Shown here in pieces: positions 48,740 to 57,441 of a stretch of DNA of 64,000 nt; position 1 is the first letter of the stretch, and each line of letters begins with the position of its first letter. Made by a program: the position numbers and the translations under genes. The DNA comes from JAXMHQ01 sp046346665. Lineage in GTDB: Bacteria > Verrucomicrobiota > Verrucomicrobiia > Limisphaerales > JAXMHQ01. The stretch lies in assembly GCA_046346665.1 (NCBI GenBank), contig JAXMHQ010000001.1:124001-188000 (forward strand). The letters run 5' to 3'. The notes beneath the pieces were generated by a model. That model ran no database searches. It was given only the letters and a program-made list of their open reading frames with translations, and had not been told where the DNA came from.

Positions 48740-49327
48740 CTATTCGAACTGGCTGGGGCCGGTGTTTACCGGCGCCTGGTTTTCCGGCGGCTTCGGATTT
48801 TTCGGGTTGGTGCCGCGCAGGGTGTAGATGTAGCTGGCCACGGCCCTGATCTGGTCGGGATTCAGGTAGTTTTTCCAGGTAATCATGCCCTTCGCCGGCA
48901 CGCCGTTCCAGATGGTGGTGACGTTGTCGGTGAAGTTGGAGCCGTGGATCCAGTAATCGTCGCACAGGTTCGGCCCCACCAATCCGCCGCCGTCGGCCCG
49001 GTGACACGGGGCGCAGCGGGTGACGAAGATGGATTTGCCCTCGTCGAGGGCGGCGGGATCCTTGACCGGGGTGAGCGTCGGGATGCCGGCTTCGAACTTG
49101 GTCATGGCGGCGGCCTTCACCTCGGCGCCGCGGGCCATTTCCTTGCGGTACTCGGCGGCGCTGAGATCGCCGGCGTGCAGCAGGTGGAAATAGCCGAGGT
49201 AAAACGCGGCAAACACGATGGTGATGTTGAAGAGCCACACCCACCAGCGGGGCAGCTTGTTGTCGAGCTCGCGAATGCCGTCCACTTCATGGTCGAGCAG
49301 CAGCGGGTCCTGTTCGTTCTTATTCAT
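48740..49327 (-). CDS. ccoP: cbb3 oxidase subunit III (CcoP), single haem
   Basis: Membrane-anchored cytochrome c of 195 residues: helix WVWLFNITIVFAAFYLGYF near residue 30-48, then a cytochrome domain with one CxxCH (CAPCH at 105-109) and a methionine ligand near residue 148 (AKGMITW). Canonical CcoP has two haem sites; only one is present here and the protein is about 100 residues shorter. The missing half is not elsewhere in the window. The subunit would pass electrons from cytochrome c to CcoNO. Confidence 0.9.
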   Translation of the reverse strand: MNKNEQDPLLLDHEVDGIRELDNKLPRWWVWLFNITIVFAAFYLGYFHLLHAGDLSAAEYRKEMARGAEVKAAAMTKFEAGIPTLTPVKDPAALDEGKSIFVTRCAPCHRADGGGLVGPNLCDDYWIHGSNFTDNVTTIWNGVPAKGMITWKNYLNPDQIRAVASYIYTLRGTNPKNPKPPENQAPVNTGPSQFE

Positions 49328-49529
49328 GGCGCGTATCGTCAGGGTTGGAGGTTTGGGCGTGCTCGACCAGACTGTCGTCCAGAGGGAGCACTTTCATCGA
49401 ATTCACATAACTTTTCTTGAGCCGGAACACCCAAACGAGCATTCCGATGAAGCAGCCGAAGAATAGCAGGATCGAAAACACCCCGATGGTGTCGACCTGC
49501 TCCAGGTGTTCCACAACGTTCTTGATCAT
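49320..49529 (-). CDS. ccoQ: CcoQ-like small membrane subunit
   Basis: Protein of 69 residues with one membrane helix (IGVFSILLFFGCFIGMLVWVF) and a short cytoplasmic tail. Small size, single helix and position between ccoNO and ccoP identify it as the CcoQ/FixQ subunit that stabilises the oxidase. It overlaps ccoP by eight bases. Confidence 0.8.
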   Translation of the reverse strand: MIKNVVEHLEQVDTIGVFSILLFFGCFIGMLVWVFRLKKSYVNSMKVLPLDDSLVEHAQTSNPDDTRHE

Positions 49530-49536
49530 GGTCGCC

Positions 49537-51720
49537 TCACTGGGGGTTGACCGACGCGGTGCCGGCGGTGGGAGCGGGCGCCGCGGGCGCTGTCTTGATG
49601 TCCGTCCCGAGCCGCTGCAAATAGGCGATCAGGGCGATGATTTCCCGGTCGGACTTCGCCGTCACGGACCCGGCCTTGAGGTTCGCCACCACTTTTTCCT
49701 GCTGGGCGGCGAGTTCCTTCTGCGCGGCGCCGTCTTCATAGCCGGTGGGGTAAGGCACGCCCACCTTGCGCAGCGCGCGAATGCGGGCCGACAGGACGTC
49801 GGTGTTCAGCTTGTCCGTCAACAACCACGGGAAGCGCGGCATGATCGATCCCGGCGACGTGGAGCGCGGGTCGTCCATGTGATTGTAGTGCCACGCGTCG
49901 GGATACTTGCCCCCGATGCGCTGCAAATCGGGCCCGGTGCGCTTGGAACCCCACAGGAACGGATGATCGTAGACGAACTCGCCGGCCTTGGAGTAATCGC
50001 CATAGCGCTCGGTTTCGGACCGGAACGGGCGGATCATCTGGGAATGGCAGCCGACGCAGCCTTCGCGGATGTAGATATCGCGGCCGAGGAGCTCGAGCGG
50101 CGTGTACGGTGTGACCGAGGTGATGGTGGGGATGTTGGATTTGACGAGGAACAGGGGGAGGATTTCGACCATGCCGCCGATGGCGACGGCGACGAAGGCG
50201 AGCACGGTGAAGAAGAGCGGTTTGCCTTCGAGCCAGCGGTGGCCGTGCCATTTGCTGTGAGGCGCGGCGGCGCCCGCGGCATGTTCGGGCGCGGCCACGG
50301 CCGCCTGGGCCTGTTCCTCGGGCAGGAACTGTCCGCTGCGCGCGGTCATGTAAAGGTTCACAACCATCATAAGCGCACCGGCAATGTAGAGGGATCCGCC
50401 GATGGCGCGGAGTTCATACATCGGGATGATGTGCAGGACCGTGTCGAGGAAGTTTGGATACAGCAGGAAACCGTCCGCGTTGAACTGTTTCCACATGAGG
50501 CCCTGGGTGACGCCGGAGGCATACATGGCGATGACGTAGAAGGCGATTCCGAGCAGGCCGGTCCAGAAATGGTAATTGGCCAGCTTGACCGACCAGAGGC
50601 GGGTGCGGTAGAGGCGCGGGAAGAGCCAGTAGAGCAGCGAGAAGGTCAGGAACCCGTTCCAGCCGAGCGCGCCGTTATGCACGTGGCCGATGCCCCAGTC
50701 GGTGTAGTGGGAAAGGGAGTTGACGGATTTGATGGACATCAGGGGTCCTTCGAGGGTGGCCATGCCGTAGGCGGTGACGGCGACGACCATGAACTTGAGC
50801 ATGGGTTCCTCGCGGAGCTTGTTCCAGGCGCCGCGGAGGGTGAGCAGGCCGTTGAGCATGCCGCCCCAGGACGGCGCGATGAGCATGAGGGAGAAGACCA
50901 TGCCGAGCGACTGCGCCCAGTCGGGGAGCGCGGTGTAGATCAGGTGGTGCGGCCCGGCCCAGATGTAGAGGAAAATCAGGGCCCAGAAATGGATGATCGA
51001 CAACCGGTAGCTGAACACCGGCCGGCCGGAGGCTTTGGGGAGGAAATAATACATCAGGCCGAGGTAAGGCGTGGTGAGGAAAAACGCGACGGCGTTGTGG
51101 CCGTACCACCATTGGACGAGGGCGTCCTGGACGCCGGCGTAGGCGGAGTAGCTCTTCCAGAGGCCGGCCGGCATTTCCATCGAATTGAAGATGTGCAGCA
51201 TCGCGACCGTGAGGGCACTGGCGATGTAGAACCAGATGGCGACATACATGTGCTTCTCGCGCCGGACCGCCACCGTGCCGAGTAGGTTCACCGTGAACGC
51301 CACCCAGACAACCGCGATGGCGATGTCGATCGGCCATTCCAGTTCCGCGTATTCCTTGCTGCTGGTGATGCCCAGCGGAAGGGTGAGCGCGGCGGAGACG
51401 ATGATTAATTGCCAGCCCCAGAAATTGAACCAGCTCAGGAAATCGCTGAACATCCGCGCCCGGCACAGGCGCTGGAGGGAATAGTAAATGCCCATGAACA
51501 TGCCGTTGCCCACGAACGCGAAGATCACCGCGTTGGTGTGCAGCGGCCGCAGCCGGCTGAAGGTGGTGTAAGGCAGGTTCAGGTTCAGCGCCGGGAAAAA
51601 CAGCTGGCAGGCGATCAGCAGCCCGACACTGAATCCCACGATGCCCCACACGACCGTGGCGATCGCGAAGGCGCGGACGATTCGATTATCGTATTTAAAC
51701 GTCTCTACGTTGGTGTTCAT
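49537..51720 (-). CDS. ccoNO: Fused cbb3 oxidase subunits I and II (CcoN-CcoO)
   Basis: Protein of 727 residues that joins the catalytic haem-copper subunit CcoN (about residues 1-470) to the mono-haem CcoO (about 500-700). CcoN has the His ligands in RPLHTNAVIFAFVGNG, WWYGHNAVAFFLTTPYL, FWALIFLYIWAGPHHLIYTA and GHVHNGALGWN, with 12 or so membrane helices. CcoO begins GKPLFFTVLAFVAVAIGGMVEILP, here in two parts GKPLFFTVLAF and VAVAIGGMVEILP, and has one CVGCH (near 555) with a later methionine SPGSIMPRF. The fusion is known from Bacteroidetes and related groups, so it is not novel but fixes subunit stoichiometry. Terminal oxygen reductase, inner membrane. Confidence 0.95.
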   Translation of the reverse strand: MNTNVETFKYDNRIVRAFAIATVVWGIVGFSVGLLIACQLFFPALNLNLPYTTFSRLRPLHTNAVIFAFVGNGMFMGIYYSLQRLCRARMFSDFLSWFNFWGWQLIIVSAALTLPLGITSSKEYAELEWPIDIAIAVVWVAFTVNLLGTVAVRREKHMYVAIWFYIASALTVAMLHIFNSMEMPAGLWKSYSAYAGVQDALVQWWYGHNAVAFFLTTPYLGLMYYFLPKASGRPVFSYRLSIIHFWALIFLYIWAGPHHLIYTALPDWAQSLGMVFSLMLIAPSWGGMLNGLLTLRGAWNKLREEPMLKFMVVAVTAYGMATLEGPLMSIKSVNSLSHYTDWGIGHVHNGALGWNGFLTFSLLYWLFPRLYRTRLWSVKLANYHFWTGLLGIAFYVIAMYASGVTQGLMWKQFNADGFLLYPNFLDTVLHIIPMYELRAIGGSLYIAGALMMVVNLYMTARSGQFLPEEQAQAAVAAPEHAAGAAAPHSKWHGHRWLEGKPLFFTVLAFVAVAIGGMVEILPLFLVKSNIPTITSVTPYTPLELLGRDIYIREGCVGCHSQMIRPFRSETERYGDYSKAGEFVYDHPFLWGSKRTGPDLQRIGGKYPDAWHYNHMDDPRSTSPGSIMPRFPWLLTDKLNTDVLSARIRALRKVGVPYPTGYEDGAAQKELAAQQEKVVANLKAGSVTAKSDREIIALIAYLQRLGTDIKTAPAAPAPTAGTASVNPQ

Positions 51721-51899
51721 GGTTGGTTCTTCGGTTCCGATTCAACGGCAGGCTTCGGCGACTCCTCCTCCATCAGGACCCGGAGGGCCGGCGTGGAGAT
51801 GTCTTCAAACTGGCCGCTCCGCGCGGCCCAAATGAATGCAAACAGAAATAAGACGGCCATGCCCAGGCTGGCCAAAATCAAAATCACAATCACGCTCAT
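51717..51899 (-). CDS. ccoS: cbb3 oxidase assembly protein CcoS
   Basis: Protein of 60 residues: one N-terminal helix (IVILILASLGMAVLFLFAF) followed by the CcoS signature WAARSGQFEDISTPALRVL. It is required for cofactor insertion into cbb3 oxidase. The ATG at 51899 overlaps the ccoI stop and its stop overlaps the ccoNO start. An in-frame upstream start is rejected because it lies in the ccoI gene. Confidence 0.9.
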   Translation of the reverse strand: MSVIVILILASLGMAVLFLFAFIWAARSGQFEDISTPALRVLMEEESPKPAVESEPKNQP

Positions 51900-54463
51900 G
51901 CCCCGCCCTCCTCCCCGGCGTCCGCCCGGCATTCCAAACCGCGCCCCGCCAGCCGCGTCACACCGCAGGCGAATAAAACCACGGAAAATGAGCTCAGCGG
52001 CATCAGGATCGCCGACACCAGGGGCGACAACAGCCCGGCCGCCGCGACGGAAATGCCCACCAGGTTATAAAGCGCGGAAATGCCAAATCCCACCCGCACG
52101 ATCGTCGCGCTCCGCCGCGCCACGGCCAGGGTCCGCCCCAGGTGCGCCACCCGCGTCGCGTCCAGGATCACGTCGCTCGCCGGCGAAAACGCCCCGGCCC
52201 GCTCCACCACCGCCACGCCCACGTCGCTCTGCCGGAACGCCCCGGCGTCGTTCAATCCGTCCCCCACCATCATCACGGTCCGGCCCGCGCGCTGCCGGTC
52301 CCGCACATAATGCAATTTGTCCAGCGGACTCTGGTTGAACAACAGCGGCGCACCCGGCCCCATCAGCTTCCGGAACCGGTCGGCCTCGCGCGGATTGTCC
52401 CCGCTCACCAGCGACACTTCCATCCTGCCCGCAAGATCCATCGTCATTTGGTCCGCCTCCGGCCGCATGTCGTTGGCGATCACGAAGGCCCCCTGGAATT
52501 CGCCGTCGACGGCCAGTGCGACGAGGCTGCCGGGGCGGTTGGGAAGGGATTGGACCGCGATGCCGCGGGACAGGAGCCAGGCGGGGGAGCCGAGCAGCAG
52601 CGAGCGGCCGTGGACGCGGCCTTCGACACCGCAGCCGGCGGTTTCCCGGAAATCCTGGACCGGGTCGAGCAGGCAGTGGGCGGACAGGAAATTGGCGATG
52701 CGGGAGGCGTGCGGGTGCGAGGACTGGAGGGCGAGGGAAAAGACGCGCTGCTCGTCCGGGCGGCTCAGGGCGGGTCCGTGGAAGCGGACGCCGCCGACGG
52801 ACGCCGTGGTGAGCGTGCCGGTCTTGTCGAAAACCACCGAGTCGATGCGGGCCATTTCCTCGATGACATCGACGTTGCGGACGAACACGCCGGCGCGGGC
52901 GAACAGGCGCTGGGCGGTGCCGAGCGTGAACGGCGCGGCCAGCGCGAGCGCGCAGGGACAGGCCACGATGAGAATGGAGGTGAACGCTTTGGCCGCGCGC
53001 GCGGAATCGCCGGAGGCAAGCCAGAACACGGCCGCGCCCGCGGCGAGGCAGATCACCGCGATCGTGAACGCGAGGCTGAAGCGGTTCGTGAGCGATTCAA
53101 AGCCGGCCTTGCGAGTCTTGCGGAAGGCCTCGTGGTTCCAGAGCGAGGTCAGGTAGCTGTGGGAAACCGGTTTGACGGTCTCGAGCTCGATGGCCCCTCC
53201 GATCTGCTTGCCGCCTGCGTAAAGGTAATCGCCGCGGGATTTCGGCAGCGGCTCGGATTCGCCGGTGACAAAGCTGTAATCGATGAGCGCGGCATCGCTG
53301 GCGAGGCGCGCGTCGGCCGGGATGAGTTCGCCGTGCCGCAGCACAAGGCGGTCGCCCACCTTGAGCCGCTCGAGCGACACGTGCTCCTCACGGCCGCCAC
53401 CGGGCAGGCGGCGGGCGACGGAGATCGGGAAAAACGACCGGTAATCGCGGTTGAACGCGAATCGTTCCTGCGTGGTCTGCTGAAACGCGCGCCCGCACAG
53501 CAGAAAGAACACGAGGCCCGCGAGCGAATCCAGGTAGCCGTCGCCCCGCTGCACCACGATCGACCAGGCGCTCTGCACGTAGAGCGCGCCCAGGCCGAGC
53601 GCAATCGGCACGTCCAGCGTCAGACGGCGGCGGCGGATGGAGAGCGCGGCGGATTTCCAGTAATCCGAGGCGCTGTAGACCACGACGGGGAATGCCAGGG
53701 CGAGGCTGATCCAGCCGAACACGGCGCGGAACAGCGGCGCCGTCCAGATGTCCAGACCAAGATAGGCGGGGAGGCTGAACAGCATGATGTTTCCGAACGC
53801 GAACCCGGCCACGGCGATCTGGATCCACTGCCGGTGCCGGCGCGCCCGTTGCGGCGCCCCGTCGAGCCGGTCGAGCGTGAGCACCGGTTCGTAGCCGAGC
53901 GACACCAGGAGCGCGACCAGGCCGCTGAGCGTCAGGCGGTCGTTGGAAAAGGCGAACGAGGCTTCGCGGCGGGCGAAGTTGACCCGGACGGTTCCGACGC
54001 CGGGATGCAGGCGGAAAAGGTTTTCGAGCAGCCAGACACAGGCGACGCAATGGATGGCGGGGAGCTGAAAGGTGACGCGGCTCGTCCGGCCATCGGTGAA
54101 ATCGAGGAGCTTCGCGGCAACCTCCGGTTCGTCGAGGAAAGCCCAGCGCCGGGCGGGATCGCGCCGGAACGCGCGCACGCCGGGATGCCGCTGCAGCTCG
54201 TAATAATTGCCCAAGCCGCTCTCCGTCAGGAGATCGTGCACCACCCGGCAGCCGGCGCAGCAGAAATGACGGCCGGCGGCGGCCACGGACCCCTCCGCGC
54301 AAGGCTCGCCGCAATGATAACACGCGGGATCGCCGGTCTCGGAGACGCCCGCCGAATTCCGGCGCGCGCTTGCCCCGGCGGCAGCCAAATCGGGCTGTAT
54401 CCGGTCAACCCCGGCGGCGTGCCGGGCCCTGTCGGGCGGCCGCTTTGCTTCAACGAATCCCAT
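51896..54463 (-). CDS. ccoI: Copper-exporting P-type ATPase of cbb3 assembly (CcoI/FixI)
   Basis: P1B-type ATPase of 855 residues. The N-terminal cysteine cluster (CYHCGEPC, HFCCAGC) and an HMA-like domain with CVAC precede eight membrane helices; the metal-binding CPC is in VACPCALALAAP; the phosphorylated aspartate is in VFDKTGTLTT, TGES in FVTGESEPLP and GDGLND in MVGDGLNDAGAF. FixI/CcoI-type pumps supply copper to the oxidase in the periplasm. The ATG at 54463 is preferred to GTG 54475. It is the first gene of the operon; no FNR box was seen upstream. Confidence 0.93.
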   Translation of the reverse strand: MGFVEAKRPPDRARHAAGVDRIQPDLAAAGASARRNSAGVSETGDPACYHCGEPCAEGSVAAAGRHFCCAGCRVVHDLLTESGLGNYYELQRHPGVRAFRRDPARRWAFLDEPEVAAKLLDFTDGRTSRVTFQLPAIHCVACVWLLENLFRLHPGVGTVRVNFARREASFAFSNDRLTLSGLVALLVSLGYEPVLTLDRLDGAPQRARRHRQWIQIAVAGFAFGNIMLFSLPAYLGLDIWTAPLFRAVFGWISLALAFPVVVYSASDYWKSAALSIRRRRLTLDVPIALGLGALYVQSAWSIVVQRGDGYLDSLAGLVFFLLCGRAFQQTTQERFAFNRDYRSFFPISVARRLPGGGREEHVSLERLKVGDRLVLRHGELIPADARLASDAALIDYSFVTGESEPLPKSRGDYLYAGGKQIGGAIELETVKPVSHSYLTSLWNHEAFRKTRKAGFESLTNRFSLAFTIAVICLAAGAAVFWLASGDSARAAKAFTSILIVACPCALALAAPFTLGTAQRLFARAGVFVRNVDVIEEMARIDSVVFDKTGTLTTASVGGVRFHGPALSRPDEQRVFSLALQSSHPHASRIANFLSAHCLLDPVQDFRETAGCGVEGRVHGRSLLLGSPAWLLSRGIAVQSLPNRPGSLVALAVDGEFQGAFVIANDMRPEADQMTMDLAGRMEVSLVSGDNPREADRFRKLMGPGAPLLFNQSPLDKLHYVRDRQRAGRTVMMVGDGLNDAGAFRQSDVGVAVVERAGAFSPASDVILDATRVAHLGRTLAVARRSATIVRVGFGISALYNLVGISVAAAGLLSPLVSAILMPLSSFSVVLFACGVTRLAGRGLECRADAGEEGGA

Positions 54464-54620
54464 TGCAACAATCACTGCTCATCCAAAGTGCGCTTCGAAA
54501 AATCCTATCAGAACTGTTCGGCATGACTTCGAAAAAAGCTTAGCTTTAATTGCCCAAGGCTCGCCATTTTTTGACCAGTCGAGCGGTGAACCCCGGGAGG
54601 CGGGATGGGGAGCGAAGGGG

Positions 54621-54699
54621 CGGATTAATGGATGAATGGATTCCTGGATTCAGGATGCCCAATCCAACAATCCAATTATCCAGCGATCCAACAATCCGC
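54621..54699. repeat. Word-hairpin, word GGATTAAT (period 8)
   Basis: Left arm 54621-54656 (GGATTAAT, GGATGAAT, GGATTCCT, GGATTCA, GGAT), right arm 54661-54699 (AATCCAACA, ATCCAATT, ATCCAGCG, ATCCAACA, ATCCGC). It lies in the 330-base divergent gap between ccoI and glgC; the remainder of that gap shows no further structure. Confidence 0.88.
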
Positions 54700-54793
54700 T
54701 TCTTCCCTTTCCCCGCTTGCCCGTTTTGCGGAGGGAGCGTATAAGTTTGGCGTAGCGAGTGCGGTCAACCCAGAAGAGAGATTCATCAATACT

Positions 54794-56101
54794 ATGTCAC
54801 AGACAGGGCGGCAGACCATCAACACGAGCAACGTGCTTTCGGTGATCATGGGCGGCGGACAGGGCACGCGGCTGTTCCCGCTCACCAAGGAGCGGTCCAA
54901 GCCCGCGGTGCCGCTGGCGGGCAAATACCGGCTGGTCGACATCCCGATTTCCAACTGCATCAATTCCGGCCTGCGCCGCATCTACCTGCTCACCCAGTTC
55001 AATTCCGCCTCGCTGCACCGCCACATTTCCCAGTCGTACAAGTTCGATCATTTCACCGGCGGTTTCGTGGAGATCCTGGCGGCGGAGCAGACGATGACGG
55101 ACAATTCCTGGTACCAGGGCACGGCCGACGCGGTGCGGAAAAACCTGATTCATTTTCTGAACCACGATTTCGATTACCTGCTGATCCTGAGCGGCGACCA
55201 ATTGTATCACATGGATTTCCGGCGGATTATCGCGCAGCACCAGGAGACGGGGGCGGACATCACCGTGGCGACCATCCCCGTGTCGCGGCGCGAATCGGAA
55301 TCGCTGGGCATCATGCAAATCGATGCCGAACGGCGGATCACGCGGTTTGTGGAGAAGCCGAAGGACCCGGCGGTGCAGGATTCCCTTCGGCTGACGCCGG
55401 ACTGGCTGGAGCGGCTGGGGATTGAGGCGGGCAAGGAGTGTTTCCTGGCGTCGATGGGCATCTACGTGTTCAACCGGGATGTTGTCCGCAAGCTCCTGGA
55501 CAACAACCTGACGGATTTCGGCAAGCACATCATCCCGGGCGCGATCGGGACGCAGCGCGTGTTCTCGTTTGTGTTCCAGGGTTACTGGGAGGATATCGGG
55601 ACGATCCGGTCGTTTTTCGAAGCCAACCTCGACGTCACGTCGGAGCTGCCGCGGTTTAATTTCTTCGACATGGGCGCGCCGATCTTCAGCCGGCCGCGGT
55701 TCCTGCCGGGCTCAAAAATCAACAGCGCGCAGGTGGACCACGCGGTGATTTCCGACGGCTGCATCATCAATCATTCGCGCATTTCGCACAGCATCGTGGG
55801 CGTGCGCAGCATCGTGGGCGCCGGGACCGAACTGAACCGCGTCATCCTGCTGGGCTGCGATTATTATGAATCGGCCGAGTCGATCGCCGCCAATGAACAG
55901 GCGGGCCGGCCGCGGATCGGGGTGGGGATGAACACGCGCATTGAAAACGCGATCATCGACAAAAATGCGCGCATCGGGGACAACGTGACCATTTCGCCCG
56001 CCGGCAAGCCCGAACAGGTGGATCACCCGCTGTATTACATCCGCGACGGCATTGTAATCATCCCCAAGAGCGGCGTCGTCCCGCACGGCACGGTCATTTG
56101 A
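54794..56101 (+). CDS. glgC: Glucose-1-phosphate adenylyltransferase
   Basis: Enzyme of 435 residues that makes ADP-glucose from ATP and glucose-1-phosphate, the committed step of glycogen synthesis. The N-terminal nucleotidyl transferase has VIMGGGQGTRLFPLT, KPAVPLAGKYRLVDIPISNC, the SGDQLYHMDFRRI metal site and FVEKP; the C-terminal part is a left-handed beta-helix (HAVISDGCIINHSRISHSIV then VRSIVGAGTELNRVILLGCD). ATG 54794 is chosen because the upstream frame runs through the word-hairpin. A CBM48 protein and aldolase lie 0.7 kb downstream, in the same metabolic area. Confidence 0.93.
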   Translation: MSQTGRQTINTSNVLSVIMGGGQGTRLFPLTKERSKPAVPLAGKYRLVDIPISNCINSGLRRIYLLTQFNSASLHRHISQSYKFDHFTGGFVEILAAEQTMTDNSWYQGTADAVRKNLIHFLNHDFDYLLILSGDQLYHMDFRRIIAQHQETGADITVATIPVSRRESESLGIMQIDAERRITRFVEKPKDPAVQDSLRLTPDWLERLGIEAGKECFLASMGIYVFNRDVVRKLLDNNLTDFGKHIIPGAIGTQRVFSFVFQGYWEDIGTIRSFFEANLDVTSELPRFNFFDMGAPIFSRPRFLPGSKINSAQVDHAVISDGCIINHSRISHSIVGVRSIVGAGTELNRVILLGCDYYESAESIAANEQAGRPRIGVGMNTRIENAIIDKNARIGDNVTISPAGKPEQVDHPLYYIRDGIVIIPKSGVVPHGTVI

Positions 56102-56116
56102 CCGCGAAGTTCTTTT

Positions 56117-56146
56117 CACCACGAAGGCGCGAAGCGCACGAAGTTC
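56117..56146 (+). repeat. CACGAAG word series, copy A (flanks GxxExxY gene)
   Basis: CACCACGAAGG, CGCGAAGCG, CACGAAG at 56117-56146, starting 16 bases after glgC. The same orientation and nearly the same words recur at 56699-56730, beyond the GxxExxY gene. Confidence 0.85.
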
Positions 56147-56150
56147 AGAA

Positions 56151-56582
56151 TTACATCTGTTCCGGGCGGGCTTCCGGATTTTTCCGCGTGTGCCCCGTGT
56201 CCAGGATCAGGCGGGTGATGCCGTCTTTCAGAAGGCTGACATTGAAATTCAGCAAGAGCCCGACCCGAACATTCGCGAGCTTCATATAGGTTAGCAACTG
56301 GGCTTTGTGAATTGGATCAATGTTTGCGACGGATTTAAGCTCCACGATGATACCTCGATCCACCATCAAATCCAGCCGGTAGCCGCAATCGATGGCCATC
56401 CCCTTGTAGCAAACAGGCAATGGCACTTGCGCCTGAAATGGAATTTTTTGCAAAGCGAGTTCGTGCGCGAGGCAGTGTTCGTAAGCGGATTCCAGCAAAC
56501 CCGGCCCGAGGGCGCGATGCACTTCTATGGCGCAGCCGATCAACCGGTTCGAGAGTTCTTCAAACTGAATGGTTCCCTGCAT
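56151..56582 (-). CDS. GxxExxY protein, predicted PD-(D/E)XK nuclease-like
   Basis: Protein of 143 residues of the GxxExxY family (Pfam PDDEXK_3). The naming motif is GLLESAY (residues 28-34). PD-(D/E)XK-type residues are visible as D71 (YRLDLMVD), E81 and K83 (IIVELKSV), so a nuclease fold is expected, and catalysis is inferred rather than demonstrated for the family. The gene is only 5 bases from the CACGAAG word series on one side and 117 bases from a second series on the other. It reads toward glgC and has no visible operon partner. A mobile or repeat-associated role is suggested by the flanks only. Confidence 0.85.
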   Translation of the reverse strand: MQGTIQFEELSNRLIGCAIEVHRALGPGLLESAYEHCLAHELALQKIPFQAQVPLPVCYKGMAIDCGYRLDLMVDRGIIVELKSVANIDPIHKAQLLTYMKLANVRVGLLLNFNVSLLKDGITRLILDTGHTRKNPEARPEQM

Positions 56583-56698
56583 GCTATTCCCTTTCCTTTA
56601 TGAACCACGAGAATTCGAGATTCAACCTTGCATGAGAGAATAAAGCCGCGGGTAGGACAATGGCAGTCCAACCTCACAGAAACAGGGAAGACATTTTT

Positions 56699-56805
56699 AC
56701 CACGCAGGCGCGAAGCGCACGAAGATTTGTTCAGGGATAGCCTAACAAGAAAAACTTCGCGCTCTTCGCGCCTTCGTGGTGAACAAAGTCTTCGCCCTTC
56801 GTGGT
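56699..56805. repeat. CACGAAG word-hairpin, copy B
   Basis: Left arm 56699-56730 (CACGCAGG, CGCGAAGCG, CACGAAG), right arm 56753-56805 (CTTCGCG, CTCTTCGCG, CCTTCGTGG, TCTTCGCCC, TTCGTGG). The left arm is a near copy of 56117-56146, so direct copies bracket the GxxExxY gene; the right arm is the reverse complement. Confidence 0.85.
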
Positions 56806-56814
56806 CAGCGCCGG

Positions 56815-57240
56815 CTACTTGGTCTGCGCGTAGAGCATGAAGACGCGCCCGCCGCGGGCGGTTTGGAGCTGGAACTGTTCCTCCTGCGGCCCGTGCGGAA
56901 TCGCCAGCCCGTCCGCATTTTTATCCTGCACCGGTTTGCCATCCACCAGGATCATGTAGTGATGGGTGCGGTTCCCGGGGATGTGGTGAAGCGTGACGTG
57001 CCAGGCGTCAACTTCGCTGTCGCGTGTGAGCGGCACTTTCTGCCAGTTGTTGAAGGAGCCGACGATCTCGACCGTGGCCGGCGCCTGGGTTTGTCCGTCG
57101 GGCAACCGCCAGCGGAATACCTTGGAATAAGTCGGGCGCCGGTCGGGGGAGTCCTGGTGTTTCAGCGGCGATCCGGCGAAAGGTTCTGGAACCATCGGCC
57201 CGCCCTTGGAGGATTTCTGACCAAAAAAACTGTTCAGCAT
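56815..57240 (-). CDS. CBM48/AMPK-beta-like glycogen-binding protein
   Basis: Protein of 141 residues whose central 80 residues match the early-set carbohydrate-binding domain: FRWRLPDGQTQAPATVEIVG, GSFNNWQKVPLTRD (the ligand-contact FNNW), AWHVTLHHIPG and HHYMILVDGKPV. Such domains bind glycogen or alpha-glucans. The gene is near glgC and an aldolase, consistent with a role in storage glucan metabolism. No catalytic domain is present. Function beyond binding is unknown. Confidence 0.75.
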   Translation of the reverse strand: MLNSFFGQKSSKGGPMVPEPFAGSPLKHQDSPDRRPTYSKVFRWRLPDGQTQAPATVEIVGSFNNWQKVPLTRDSEVDAWHVTLHHIPGNRTHHYMILVDGKPVQDKNADGLAIPHGPQEEQFQLQTARGGRVFMLYAQTK

Positions 57241-57257
57241 ACGACAAAAAACAATTC

Positions 57258-57355
57258 CGGGAGGGACGAGCTACCGCGAGTCCCATTCCAGGCTGGCGAC
57301 AAAACCGCTTCTTCTGTGCATTGTGTTGGGGACTCGCATAGCTCGTCCCTCCCAT
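57258..57355. repeat. Inverted repeat of ~26 bp around a 45-base loop
   Basis: GGGAGGGACGAGCTACCGCG and onward to GTCCC at 57259-57284 pairs with GGGGACTCGCATAGCTCGTC and onward to CCTCCC at about 57330-57355. It lies between the CBM48 and aldolase genes; arms share the GGGACG core with the 91-bp repeat. Confidence 0.75.
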
Positions 57356-57366
57356 ATTTACACCAT

Positions 57367-57403
57367 CCGGGAATCCAGTCCAGCGGGAGCTGGAATTCCC
57401 GGA
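57367..57403. other. Hairpin downstream of aldolase gene
   Basis: CCGGGAATCCAG pairs with CTGGAATTCCCGG around a small loop. Read on the minus strand it follows the aldolase gene by 39 bases but lacks a U-tract, so it is not a typical terminator. Confidence 0.45.
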
Positions 57404-57441
57404 TAAACGAGGGAGAAATCCGCCGGCGGGGGAGGTTGCGC

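Noticed and set aside
48740..49327. A frameshift hiding a second haem site in CcoP
   Set aside because: No second CxxCH is seen in the three frames between 48690 and 49330; the gene ends normally before ccoG, so single haem appears real.
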